DNA of 64,000 nt, taken from assembly GCF_000236805.1 (NCBI RefSeq), contig NZ_AGFX01000031.1:1-64000 (forward strand), written 5' to 3'. Under the pieces are notes generated by a model, which saw only the letters and a list, made by a program, of their open reading frames with translations, did not search any database and had not been told where the DNA came from. The position numbers were made by a program, and so were the translations under genes. The stretch is from Paenibacillus peoriae KCTC 3763 (lineage in GTDB: Bacteria > Bacillota > Bacilli > Paenibacillales > Paenibacillaceae). Shown here in pieces: positions 8,559-16,257 of the stretch. Position 1 is the first letter of the stretch; each line of letters opens with the position of its first letter.

Positions 8559-9824
8559 TTGTCGAGAGGCTGCATGACAAGCGGTCATTCCAGAATCAGC
8601 GTGATGTGGAAGACCGTGTCGGAAGACTGCAATTTGGCTTGCGACTATTGCTATTACAGTACCTGTGGAGGCAAGCCGGGACCTAAAATCAATCGGATTG
8701 ATTCCGCCATTCTGGATAAATTCATCAAGGATTACATGGAGCACTGCCAAGGGGCGGCCACCTTTGCCTGGCAGGGTGGAGAACCCCTGCTCGCCGGACA
8801 TGACTTTTTCGAAGAGGTCGTTTATCTGCAAGCTCTGCACGCCCCGCCGCATACGATCATCAGCAATTCCTTGCAAACGAACGCTACGCTGATCAATGAT
8901 CGGTGGGCTTCATTTTTTAAAAACTATCATTTTTTGATCGGCGTCAGTCTGGATGGTCCTCGGGAGATTCATGATTCCCGCCGGGTGAACTCTGCCGGCA
9001 AGGGCAGTTTTGACCGGGTTATGGCCGGTATTGAGCATCTGCGGCGGCATCAGGTCGATTTTAATATACTAACAGTTATCCATAAAGGCAATGTAGGTAA
9101 AGCCAAGGAATTGATGGCATTTTACCGGGAGAATGGCTTCAATTTTGTCCAGTTCATCCCCTGCATGGATTTCAGGTCCCAGCAAGTGGATCAGCCGGGT
9201 GTTTACGAGATTACCCCTCGGGAATACGGCGACTTCCTTTGCGAAGTTTTCGACGAATGGTACCAGAAGGGAAACCCTGAAGTTTCCGTCCGCTTTTTCG
9301 ACAATATGCTCAGCGTTTACCTCAACCGGGAAGCAGAGCTGTGCGTGCATCGGGCTGCGTGTCCGACGAGTCTGGTGCTTGAGCAGAATGGAGATGCCTT
9401 CCCGTGCGATTTCTTCATCAATGACCAGTGGAAGGTCGGCAATGTCGGCAGTGATTCCATTACAAGCATGCTGGCCCATCCGAACTACGAGCGCTTCCAC
9501 CGAATGAAGCCGGCCCTGCCAGAGAAGTGCCTTACTTGCGAGTGGCAGCGATTATGCTATGGTGGCTGTCCACGGAACCGCAAGTGGAACCCTGAAGAAA
9601 ATCAGTCCGATCCGGATTTCTTCTGCCAAAGCTACATGCAGATCTACGCCTATGCCCACGAGAGAATGCAAGAGCTGGGCCAAAGGCTGCGCAAGGAAAT
9701 GTATACCTATAATTTGCAACAGTATTTTAACGGCAAAGCTCCGGGACGCAATGAACCGTGCGCTTGCGGAAGCGGCAAAAAGTACAAGGCCTGCTGCTCT
9801 ATTTCCTCCTCACCTTTGACCTAA
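8559..9824 (+). CDS. Anaerobic sulfatase-maturating enzyme with C-terminal SEC-C motif
   Basis: A 421-residue radical SAM enzyme. The CxxxCxxC cluster is at Cys24/28/31 (CNLACDYCYY). The SPASM-type auxiliary cluster cysteines are CVHRAAC, PCDFF, CLTCEWQRLC, GGC and FFCQ. The Asp in PCDFF corresponds to the catalytic Asp of anSMEs. These enzymes convert the sulfatase active-site Cys or Ser to formylglycine without oxygen, matching Cys49 of the sulfatase at 517-2064. The last ~25 residues (PGRNEPCACGSGKKYKACC) form a SEC-C zinc motif, as on SecA. Translation starts at TTG, with GGGAGGG 6 nt upstream. It is transcribed away from the regulator gene, and a hairpin follows at 9865. Confidence 0.93.
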   Translation: MSRGCMTSGHSRISVMWKTVSEDCNLACDYCYYSTCGGKPGPKINRIDSAILDKFIKDYMEHCQGAATFAWQGGEPLLAGHDFFEEVVYLQALHAPPHTIISNSLQTNATLINDRWASFFKNYHFLIGVSLDGPREIHDSRRVNSAGKGSFDRVMAGIEHLRRHQVDFNILTVIHKGNVGKAKELMAFYRENGFNFVQFIPCMDFRSQQVDQPGVYEITPREYGDFLCEVFDEWYQKGNPEVSVRFFDNMLSVYLNREAELCVHRAACPTSLVLEQNGDAFPCDFFINDQWKVGNVGSDSITSMLAHPNYERFHRMKPALPEKCLTCEWQRLCYGGCPRNRKWNPEENQSDPDFFCQSYMQIYAYAHERMQELGQRLRKEMYTYNLQQYFNGKAPGRNEPCACGSGKKYKACCSISSSPLT

Positions 9825-9864
9825 AGAAATTGCGAACAAGAATGAAGCCGGAATCCAAAGGGAA

Positions 9865-9902
9865 AAGCCTCCAAGACCACCTTTTAAAGTGGCTGGAGGC
9901 TT
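9865..9902 (+). terminator. Hairpin after anSME gene
   Basis: AAGCCTCCA and TGGAGGCTT arms enclose a second pairing CCAC/GTGG. The stem is strong, but the tail is only weakly T-rich, so it may stabilise the 3' end rather than terminate well. Confidence 0.5.
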
Positions 9903-10001
9903 CTGGCAGTTCCCGTTAGTAAACCAAGATGATTACAACAAAGAAGACTGCCGTAAATTTCGCCGACAGTCCTTCACATCCAAGTAGTATACTCCTCAAT
10001 T

Positions 10002-10106
10002 CTATTCGCTCGACAATTCCTTAAGCGATTTAATTTTACCATGGGGATGCTGTTCTTGCTTTTGTGACTTCCAGGCAGCTTCTTTCCTTCTCTTCTGGTG
10101 AGCCAT
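10002..10106 (-). CDS. 34-residue basic microprotein, DUF6254-like
   Basis: A 34-codon reading frame starts with MAHQKRRKEAAW, continues with QKQEQHPHGKIKSLKEL and ends SSE. A strong AAAGGAGG site lies 9 nt upstream of the ATG. The pattern of Lys/Arg-rich start, central Trp and QHPHGK(I/V)KS resembles the short DUF6254 family of Bacillales as I remember it; this is from memory, not a search. No signal peptide or membrane segment is present and the function is unknown. It stands alone in the 610-bp gap 9825-10434. The rest of that gap holds only hairpins and a possible 7-codon reading frame at 10261-10284. Confidence 0.7.
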   Translation of the reverse strand: MAHQKRRKEAAWKSQKQEQHPHGKIKSLKELSSE

Positions 10107-10321
10107 AACAGATATCCTCCTTTGGAAATTGTGATGTATACCACTTCCTTAAGTTGTCATTACTCGGCTCTGTTTATTCATAAAACTAAATTCGTTGGAT
10201 TTTTGTTGTGATACCTGCCCCTCTTTTACAGTTCCAAAGGAGCCTCTGCCCGTATGGGGGCTAAACCGCAACTTTATTGTACACAGCAATTCCTCCGTCT
10301 TATCGGATTATAGGGTTAAAA

Positions 10322-10345
10322 AGAAAAAAGCCGCATAATGCGGCT
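10322..10345 (-). terminator. Terminator of nitroreductase gene
   Basis: AGCCGCA/TGCGGCT stem at 10329-10345, followed on the minus strand by TTTTTTCTTTTT. It lies about 90 bp after the nitroreductase stop. Confidence 0.75.
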
Positions 10346-10434
10346 CCCTAAGCATATAGTTTCGTGTCACAATAACACTCCAACCTGTAACTCCTGCTTC
10401 TTTGTCTCCTTTATGTGATGCAAGGGTGTTAGGA

Positions 10435-11085
10435 TTAGTTAGCGGGCATTTCGTTGAAGAACGTGATGTCGTCTATAGGCAATCGAGTTGTCTGATGGCC
10501 CGGCTGTGCCGCTTTGCCGAGTGCAATCAGCATGATCGGAATGTACCGGTCGCTGATACCGAACGCTTGCTTAAACTCAGCCGCATTGTAGCCGCCCATC
10601 GGGACGGTATCGTAACCGTGAGCACGCGCAACCAGCATGAGCTGCTGGGATACAATACCACCGTCGATATGGATGACTTTGTGCAGGCTTTCTTCTGGCA
10701 GCGAAGCATAGACATTAATCGATCTTTCTACGAACGCTTTAGCGGTATCTTCCGCCATATAGCCGCGTTTTACGGATTCACCGAAAACTTCCTCGAGCCT
10801 TTTATATCCTTCTGTATCACCAAGCACAGCGATCACCGCTGCAGCCTCAGTAACCTGAGATTGATTGTAGGCGATCGGTTGCAGCTTCGCTTTCAGTTCC
10901 TCTGTCTCAATAACCAAGAAACGCCAAGGCTGAGCGTTACTGGAGGAAGGCGCAAGCGTCGCTTCCTTCAGCAGATCCTTAATTTCCTCGTGAGATAGGC
11001 GAACCGACTTGTCGTAATGACGCACAGAGCGGCGCTCGTGGATGACATCGGCGAATAAAGCGGAACTCTGACCAGTAGTTGACAT
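10435..11085 (-). CDS. Nitroreductase-family flavoprotein
   Basis: A 216-residue FMN-dependent NAD(P)H oxidoreductase. Family marks are the N-terminal RRSVRHYDKS (FMN phosphate contact), the dimer and flavin segment ATLAPSSSNAQPWRFLVI, and the C-terminal VPMGGYNAAEFKQAFGI. It resembles the YodC/YdgI class, which reduces nitroaromatics, quinones or other electrophiles; the physiological substrate is unknown. It lies downstream of an Rrf2-type regulator on the same strand, 239 bp away, which may control it. The start ATG has a GGGAGG site upstream. Confidence 0.9.
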   Translation of the reverse strand: MSTTGQSSALFADVIHERRSVRHYDKSVRLSHEEIKDLLKEATLAPSSSNAQPWRFLVIETEELKAKLQPIAYNQSQVTEAAAVIAVLGDTEGYKRLEEVFGESVKRGYMAEDTAKAFVERSINVYASLPEESLHKVIHIDGGIVSQQLMLVARAHGYDTVPMGGYNAAEFKQAFGISDRYIPIMLIALGKAAQPGHQTTRLPIDDITFFNEMPAN

Positions 11086-11324
11086 GATAAATCCTCCCTT
11101 GGATAAATACTGTTAAAGATTCAGCACAGTTAAATTCAGGCTAAACGATCCAATTTAAAGCTCAATGCTGGAATGCGAAGCAGATGTTTGTAGATGAAAT
11201 CGGTAATAAGATTACCAAATTGCTTCAGCGTACAGACCATTCGCGGCTCGCTCTAAACTGTTGTTTATATTGCACAGTATAAAATCTAAGCAAGCCGCTG
11301 TCAACTGTCTTTTTCCAGATTCAT

Positions 11325-11774
11325 CTAAAGCTTTGCTTCCAGTTGTTTGGCGAGATCAGCAATTGTGTATTTGCTTAATACTCCGCGCATACTGTCATCC
11401 ATTTCTTGGGTGATATCCTCAAGCGCAGATTTCATACATTTACCAAGCGGATGCGTTCCGACTGTCTCGGTAATACCAAAGGAAAGCCTGCTGTCTGCAC
11501 GAAATACATCATACACATCAACCAGCCGAATGGACTCTGCCGGTTTCCCGAGGCGGTACCCGCCGTCACGGCCTTCTCGGGTCCCGATAAACCCTTCCTT
11601 GGCGAGAACGGAAAGTATTCGGCGCAGCAGGGAAGGCTCCGACTGAAGATCTCTAGCGAGTTCAATACTTGGACAAGCTGTGCTTACGTCCTCCTGTGAC
11701 AATATAACAAGCGCTTGAACAGCCAGTCCAAACCACTTTGGGTGCTGAGTCGGCGTACAATATTCCTTCCTCAA
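11325..11774 (-). CDS. Rrf2-family transcriptional regulator
   Basis: A 149-residue winged-helix regulator. The N-terminal half has the Rrf2 pattern (LAVQALVILSQ, then SIELARDLQSEPSLLRRILSVLAKEGFI and the wing GRDGGYRLGKP). Only three cysteines are present (6, 34 and one in LGKCMKSAL), not the three-Cys cluster arrangement of NsrR or IscR. Redox sensing by thiols rather than by an Fe-S cluster is therefore more likely. Translation starts at TTG, with GGGGAG 8 nt upstream. The adjacent nitroreductase gene is a plausible target. The 299-bp gap on its other side separates it from the divergent MerR gene. Confidence 0.88.
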   Translation of the reverse strand: MRKEYCTPTQHPKWFGLAVQALVILSQEDVSTACPSIELARDLQSEPSLLRRILSVLAKEGFIGTREGRDGGYRLGKPAESIRLVDVYDVFRADSRLSFGITETVGTHPLGKCMKSALEDITQEMDDSMRGVLSKYTIADLAKQLEAKL

Positions 11775-12025
11775 CCTTTGCTCTCCCCTTCCAGCTTACT
11801 CTTATCTAGTATGAGTAAATTGTACCGAATTCCCGGGTATGCTGCAATATCAGAAGAAGCACCCTGTCCAGTAATTTTTTCTACCACGAAGCTGCTCGAT
11901 TCATGCGAAGGAGTGAATTCCTTCTTGGTAAGACGCCACAGCCAAGCAGGCAACTTTTGTGTTATTCTTAATTACTAATAAGTGTCAGTTATAAAAATAT
12001 GAAATGATAAAATATTAAAATTTTG

Positions 12026-12056
12026 TTGACTCTGGATGAAACTTGAGTGCTCCAAT
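12026..12056 (+). promoter_or_regulatory. Possible promoter/operator of the MerR gene
   Basis: TTGACT at 12026 and a half-site CTCCAA at 12050-12055 preceded by TTGAG echo the dyad in the MATE promoter, suggesting autoregulation. The -10 box is not clear. Confidence 0.35.
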
Positions 12057-12082
12057 CATGAATAAAATAGGGTGTGCAAACC

Positions 12083-12889
12083 ATGAATGAAAAAAAATAT
12101 ACCGTGGGTGAAGTAAGCCAAATCACAGGCATTTCTAAAGACACTCTGAGATTTTACGATAAAAGCGGGCTTCTAAAACCAGGCTACGTTGACCCCAAAA
12201 ATAATTACCGCTATTACACCTTCGATCAGTTTTGGCGTATCGACATTATACTCTGTTGCCGTAAATTGGGTATCTCTTTAGAAAAAATCAAGTCCGTACT
12301 CGACCTGCATGACAATAACAAGATCGTTGAATTGCTTTTGGAGCACCGTGCCGAAGCACTCCGGCTCAGCAATTACTATATGCGAATTGCAGATGATATC
12401 TCATGGTATGAGTCTCAAAATAGTCAAATTGCAAAAGCTCGTCAAGCACAAAATATTTGCGTAAAAACATTACCGGAACGCAAAGTGATAGGGATCAATC
12501 GAAAGAACGAGTCCGCTTATCAACTGCAGCTCCATCAAGCCTACCGGAACGAGGTGCTCCATACTGAATCTATAAAACGGAATTACGGCTATTTCCTAAA
12601 CACCGAAGATATTTTCAATAATCTATTCCATAAGACTGGCGGATATATTGAAGTGGGCTCCGGGCAATATCAATATGTTGAGGAAAAGGACATTTTGACC
12701 ATTCCGGGCGGCAAATATGCTTGTTTTATCACAGACGTATCGAAGGATACGGCTGACTTTTCGCCGCTTGTTAACTGGATTAATGAGCATGATTATAAAG
12801 CTGATTTTATCATAGCAGATGAAATTGGATTACAGCTTTATGCCTACATGCAGTATCCTTGTGAAATAAAAATGCTGCTAAAAAAATGA
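12083..12889 (+). CDS. MerR-family multidrug-type activator (BmrR-like)
   Basis: About 268 residues. The N-terminal MerR winged helix is YTVGEVSQITGISKDTLRFYDKSGLLKP, followed by NYRYYTFDQFWRIDII. A coiled-coil dimer helix lies around 75-115, and the C-terminal half of about 150 residues looks like a GyrI/BmrR-type small-molecule binding domain. I choose the ATG at 12083; an in-frame GTG at 12074 lacks a ribosome binding site. It is immediately upstream of, and co-directional with, the MATE pump. The pump promoter has a 19-bp spacer with a central dyad, so this protein is expected to bend that promoter into an active state on ligand binding. Confidence 0.9.
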   Translation: MNEKKYTVGEVSQITGISKDTLRFYDKSGLLKPGYVDPKNNYRYYTFDQFWRIDIILCCRKLGISLEKIKSVLDLHDNNKIVELLLEHRAEALRLSNYYMRIADDISWYESQNSQIAKARQAQNICVKTLPERKVIGINRKNESAYQLQLHQAYRNEVLHTESIKRNYGYFLNTEDIFNNLFHKTGGYIEVGSGQYQYVEEKDILTIPGGKYACFITDVSKDTADFSPLVNWINEHDYKADFIIADEIGLQLYAYMQYPCEIKMLLKK

Positions 12890-12905
12890 TCAGATTCTTT
12901 TTTTC

Positions 12906-12936
12906 TTGACATTGGAGTCGCTCCAACTTTTACAAT
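12906..12936 (+). promoter_or_regulatory. MerR-type promoter with in-spacer dyad
   Basis: TTGACA (12906-12911) and TACAAT (12931-12936) are separated by 19 bp instead of 17. The spacer holds the perfect dyad TTGGAG-TCG-CTCCAA at 12912-12926. This is the classical geometry of promoters activated by MerR-family proteins. Confidence 0.85.
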
Positions 12937-12964
12937 ATCCTCTATGCAAAGGAGGATATTTTTT

Positions 12965-14341
12965 ATGCGAAAAGAAGTTTCACTGGCTGATGAACCGGTT
13001 TTACAGCTGATTCTAAAGCTGGCGCCGCCAGTTATGTTGGCTTTGTTAATTCAGTCACTTTATAACATTGTAGATAGCTGGTTTGTGTCCCGTTATTCTG
13101 AACATGGCCTGACGGCACTCTCCCTCATATTTCCGATCCAGCTGCTGATGATTGCTTTGGCAACCGGTTCCGGCGTAGGTACAAACGCACTTATTTCCCG
13201 CTTTTTAGGAGCGAACGACAAGCAATCCGCACAAAATACCGCCTTCAATGGCCTGCTGCTCGCTGTTGTAAATTGGATTCTATTCATGTTGGCTGGCTTG
13301 CTGCTGCTTCGACCCTATTTTGAAATGTCATCGTCGACACCGGATGTCATCGCTTATGGTCTTTCTTTCGGGAAAGTGATTCTTTTGTTTTCCTTCGGGA
13401 TTTTCATAGAAAGTCATTGCACCAAAGTCCTACAGGCTTCAGGCGATATGGTAACCCCGATGATCGCACAGGTAACCGGCGCTGTCATCAACTGTGTTTT
13501 AGATCCTATTTTTATTTTCGGGTGGGGCTTCATCCCCTCCTTTGGTGTTGAGGGCGCAGCGATTGCGACGGTTACCGGACAAATTACCGCCATGTTCATC
13601 ACCATATTTGCCGCCACCAAAAAAGGAAAAATAAAATTCAGAAACAGGAAAGCCAACCTTCGTATCATGGGTAACATTTATTCTGCCGGTGCTCCATCTA
13701 TGATCATGCAGTCGCTTTTTACAATATATATTGTAGGGTTGAATTTCATACTCGCAAGTTTCACGGAAAATGCGGTAACGGTTTTGGGGATTTATTATAA
13801 AATCCAAACCTTTTTCTTTGTTCCGCTGATGGGGCTGGATCAGGCGATATTGCCGATCATTAGCTTTAATTATGGGGCAGGAAAACCTAAAAGAATGTGG
13901 GATACATTGAAATATGCCAATGGCATTGGCGTTCTTTTGATGAGCATCGGTACAGCAATATTCTGTTTCCTGCCGGAACAATTACTGCGCATCTTCACGA
14001 GCAATCCGGATATTATTAAAATTGGGGTTCCAGCTTTTCGTATTATTGGTGCAAGCTTTATCCCGGCAGCCTTTACACTGATCACACCGACCTTCTTTCA
14101 GGCAACCAGCCGTGGCTTTAGGAGCATCTCTGTGACCATACTCCGACAGGTCATATTGTTAGTTCCGCTTGCGTGGCTGTTTTCTCACAAAGGCTTGTTC
14201 TGGACATGGCTTACCTTTCCTTGCACAGAAGTGATCACGATGGTTATATCATTCCTGCTGCTTTCTAATTTTAAAAAGCAGCATATCACAGCCAACATGA
14301 CCATTGATATTCAAAAGAATTCGGTAAAAATACAGCATTGA
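12965..14341 (+). CDS. MATE-family multidrug efflux transporter
   Basis: A 458-residue membrane protein with 12 predicted hydrophobic segments in two halves. Motifs include PPVMLALLIQSLYNIVDSWFVSRYSE, GSGVGTNALISRFLGAND, and in the second half GAPSMIMQSLFTIYIVGLN with PIISFNYGAGKPKRM. MATE proteins export cationic drugs in exchange for Na+ or H+. The start at 12965 follows AAAGGAGG by a normal distance; the upstream in-frame ATG at 12944 lies before that site. Control by the neighbouring MerR-type activator is well supported by the promoter structure. Confidence 0.93.
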   Translation: MRKEVSLADEPVLQLILKLAPPVMLALLIQSLYNIVDSWFVSRYSEHGLTALSLIFPIQLLMIALATGSGVGTNALISRFLGANDKQSAQNTAFNGLLLAVVNWILFMLAGLLLLRPYFEMSSSTPDVIAYGLSFGKVILLFSFGIFIESHCTKVLQASGDMVTPMIAQVTGAVINCVLDPIFIFGWGFIPSFGVEGAAIATVTGQITAMFITIFAATKKGKIKFRNRKANLRIMGNIYSAGAPSMIMQSLFTIYIVGLNFILASFTENAVTVLGIYYKIQTFFFVPLMGLDQAILPIISFNYGAGKPKRMWDTLKYANGIGVLLMSIGTAIFCFLPEQLLRIFTSNPDIIKIGVPAFRIIGASFIPAAFTLITPTFFQATSRGFRSISVTILRQVILLVPLAWLFSHKGLFWTWLTFPCTEVITMVISFLLLSNFKKQHITANMTIDIQKNSVKIQH

Positions 14342-14367
14342 AAATAATTAATGCAGGATATAGAAAA

Positions 14368-14404
14368 AAAGAGTCCTCTTCCTTTCATAGAAGGAGAGAA
14401 CTCT
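14368..14404 (-). terminator. Terminator of the 14.4-19.1 kb sugar operon
   Basis: On the minus strand, AGAGT and CTCTCCTT pair with AAGGAAGAG and ACTCT, followed by TTTTTTT. It lies between the convergent MATE and permease genes. Confidence 0.7.
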
Positions 14405-14430
14405 ATTGGTTATATGACAACATATGAACA

Positions 14431-15267
14431 TTAGCCCTTAACTGAGCCTGCCAGGCCGGAAACAAAGTATTTCTGGAATAACAGGTAGACACACAGTGTC
14501 GGAATAATGGAGATCAGCACACCTGCGTTCAGCAGCGTATAATCGGTTGAATGCTCGCCTTTAAAGGCAAGCAGCCCGGTTGTAATGGTCTTCATCGTAT
14601 CCTTGGTGATAAATATCTGTGCCAGCAAAAACTCATTCCAGGTTGCCATAAAATCAAAGATGACAAGCGTGGCGATGGCCGGCATGGATAAGGGCAATAT
14701 AATCCGAAAAAATTTCCCCATGTCTCCGCATCCATCAATCAAGGCAGACTCGTCGATTTCCTTCGGAATGGTGCGGAAGAAGCCGCGCAAAATCAGAATG
14801 CCGAACGGAATGCCGAATCCGATATACACGAGAAAGATTCCGGGATACGTGCTGACAAGATGCGTTTTGTTGAGAAGTATATTCAAGGGCACAAGTGTGG
14901 CCTGCATCGGGATCATCATACCGATCAGGAAAAAGGCAAACATCGAATTACTCCATTTAAAATTCAGCCTGGACAAGGCAAATGCCGCGAGCGCTTCGAT
15001 CAGGATGCCCAGTGGTACCTTGACGAGACAGATGAACAGCGTATTTTTCATATACATGCTCATTTTGCCCTGGTCCCACGCTTTCAGAAAGTTATCCCAC
15101 TGAAATTTTTCAGGCAGCGCGTAAAACGGGCTGGTCATCAGATCCGCTCTCGATTTCAGCGCAGTGAAGGCGATAAACAGGACCGGGATTAAAAATATGG
15201 CCGCAAAAATGATCAGGAATGCGTACCGTAATACCGTTACTGCCGGGTGGACTCTTAATTCCTCCAT
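14431..15267 (-). CDS. Sugar ABC transporter permease (MalG/LplC type)
   Basis: A 278-residue inner-membrane permease of the carbohydrate uptake-1 family, with six hydrophobic segments. The EAA loop that contacts the ATPase is IPKEIDESALIDGCGDMGKFFRIILPLSMP, and the C-terminus ends KYFVSGLAGSVKG as is typical. It follows the partner permease by 24 bp and is the last gene of the operon. No ATPase is encoded here; in Bacillales such systems usually share a common MsmX-type ATPase encoded elsewhere. Confidence 0.93.
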   Translation of the reverse strand: MEELRVHPAVTVLRYAFLIIFAAIFLIPVLFIAFTALKSRADLMTSPFYALPEKFQWDNFLKAWDQGKMSMYMKNTLFICLVKVPLGILIEALAAFALSRLNFKWSNSMFAFFLIGMMIPMQATLVPLNILLNKTHLVSTYPGIFLVYIGFGIPFGILILRGFFRTIPKEIDESALIDGCGDMGKFFRIILPLSMPAIATLVIFDFMATWNEFLLAQIFITKDTMKTITTGLLAFKGEHSTDYTLLNAGVLISIIPTLCVYLLFQKYFVSGLAGSVKG

Positions 15268-15291
15268 GCTGCATCACTCTCTTTCTGCACG

Positions 15292-16167
15292 TTATACATG
15301 GGATTTCTTGGTCGTGTAATAAATATAAGGAATGATGATGATCATGGAAACCAATACAAGAATAAAGGCGATTGCCGAACCCATTCCGATATTCGCAAAT
15401 TTGAATGTCTGACTATACATCCATGATGAGAGCACCTGGGTGCTTTCGGCAGGGCCGCCGCCGGTCATGCCGTAAATAATGTCATAAACTTTCATGGAAG
15501 CAATCAGCGTCGTGGCCACCACAATGACAAATGTTTCGCGCAGCAGCGGCAGTGTGATATAGAAAAAGGACTGATACGGTTTCGCTCCGTCGATTAAAGC
15601 CGCTTCATACGGGTCCTGCGGAATACTCTGCAGCCCTGCCAGGAAAAGAACCATGGGCTGTCCGATGCCCTGCCACATGGCCGCTGCAAAAACAGCGTAC
15701 AGCGCGATATCCGGTTCTGCCAGCCAGGCGTGCTGCCAGCTTTCCAGCCCCAGCAAAGCAAGCATTTTATTGACAAATCCCTGTGTCGGATTGTAGATCC
15801 AGGTCCATCCGGTGGCAACAACAATACCTGACAATACATACGGAAAGTAGAATACACCGCGGAAAAAGATCCGCCCCTTCAGCTTTTTGTTCAGCAGCAG
15901 CGCCAATCCCAGACCTGCCCCCATAATCAGTGTCAGAGAACCGATCATCCAGAACAGATTGTTTCTCAGTGCTCTCATGAACACGGTATCCTGCGTGAAC
16001 AATTCGGCATAATTGCCTAAGCCTACAAACTCCTTATGGGGAGCAACTCCATTCCAGCTGAAAAAACTGAGAAAAAGGGTGTATACCGCCGGCACAAAAA
16101 TAACCGTTAAGTAAATAATTAAAGCAGGCAGCAGGAACAGCCACGGTTTAAGCATTCTTGATGTCAT
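15292..16167 (-). CDS. Sugar ABC transporter permease (MalF/LplB type)
   Basis: A permease of about 291 residues with six hydrophobic segments. Its EAA loop is IPQDPYEAALIDGAKPYQSFFYITLPLLRETF. The start at 16167 has GGGGAG 6 nt upstream; the in-frame ATG at 16188 has no such site. It is separated from the binding-protein gene by 90 bp that contain a perfect 13-bp-arm hairpin. Confidence 0.92.
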   Translation of the reverse strand: MTSRMLKPWLFLLPALIIYLTVIFVPAVYTLFLSFFSWNGVAPHKEFVGLGNYAELFTQDTVFMRALRNNLFWMIGSLTLIMGAGLGLALLLNKKLKGRIFFRGVFYFPYVLSGIVVATGWTWIYNPTQGFVNKMLALLGLESWQHAWLAEPDIALYAVFAAAMWQGIGQPMVLFLAGLQSIPQDPYEAALIDGAKPYQSFFYITLPLLRETFVIVVATTLIASMKVYDIIYGMTGGGPAESTQVLSSWMYSQTFKFANIGMGSAIAFILVLVSMIIIIPYIYYTTKKSHV

Positions 16168-16193
16168 GCCATTCTCCCCTTTCCACATAAATC

Positions 16194-16220
16194 GCGTCAG
16201 CAGAAATTTTCTGCTGACGC
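16194..16220 (-). other. Intercistronic hairpin between binding-protein and permease genes
   Basis: Arms GCGTCAGCAGAAA and TTTCTGCTGACGC are perfectly complementary around a single base. There is no T-run after the stem, so it is better explained as a 3'-end stabiliser or partial attenuator that raises binding-protein mRNA over permease mRNA. Confidence 0.7.
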
Positions 16221-16257
16221 CTTGCTCGATTCAGTCCAGGCGGTAAGGACTTGATCA

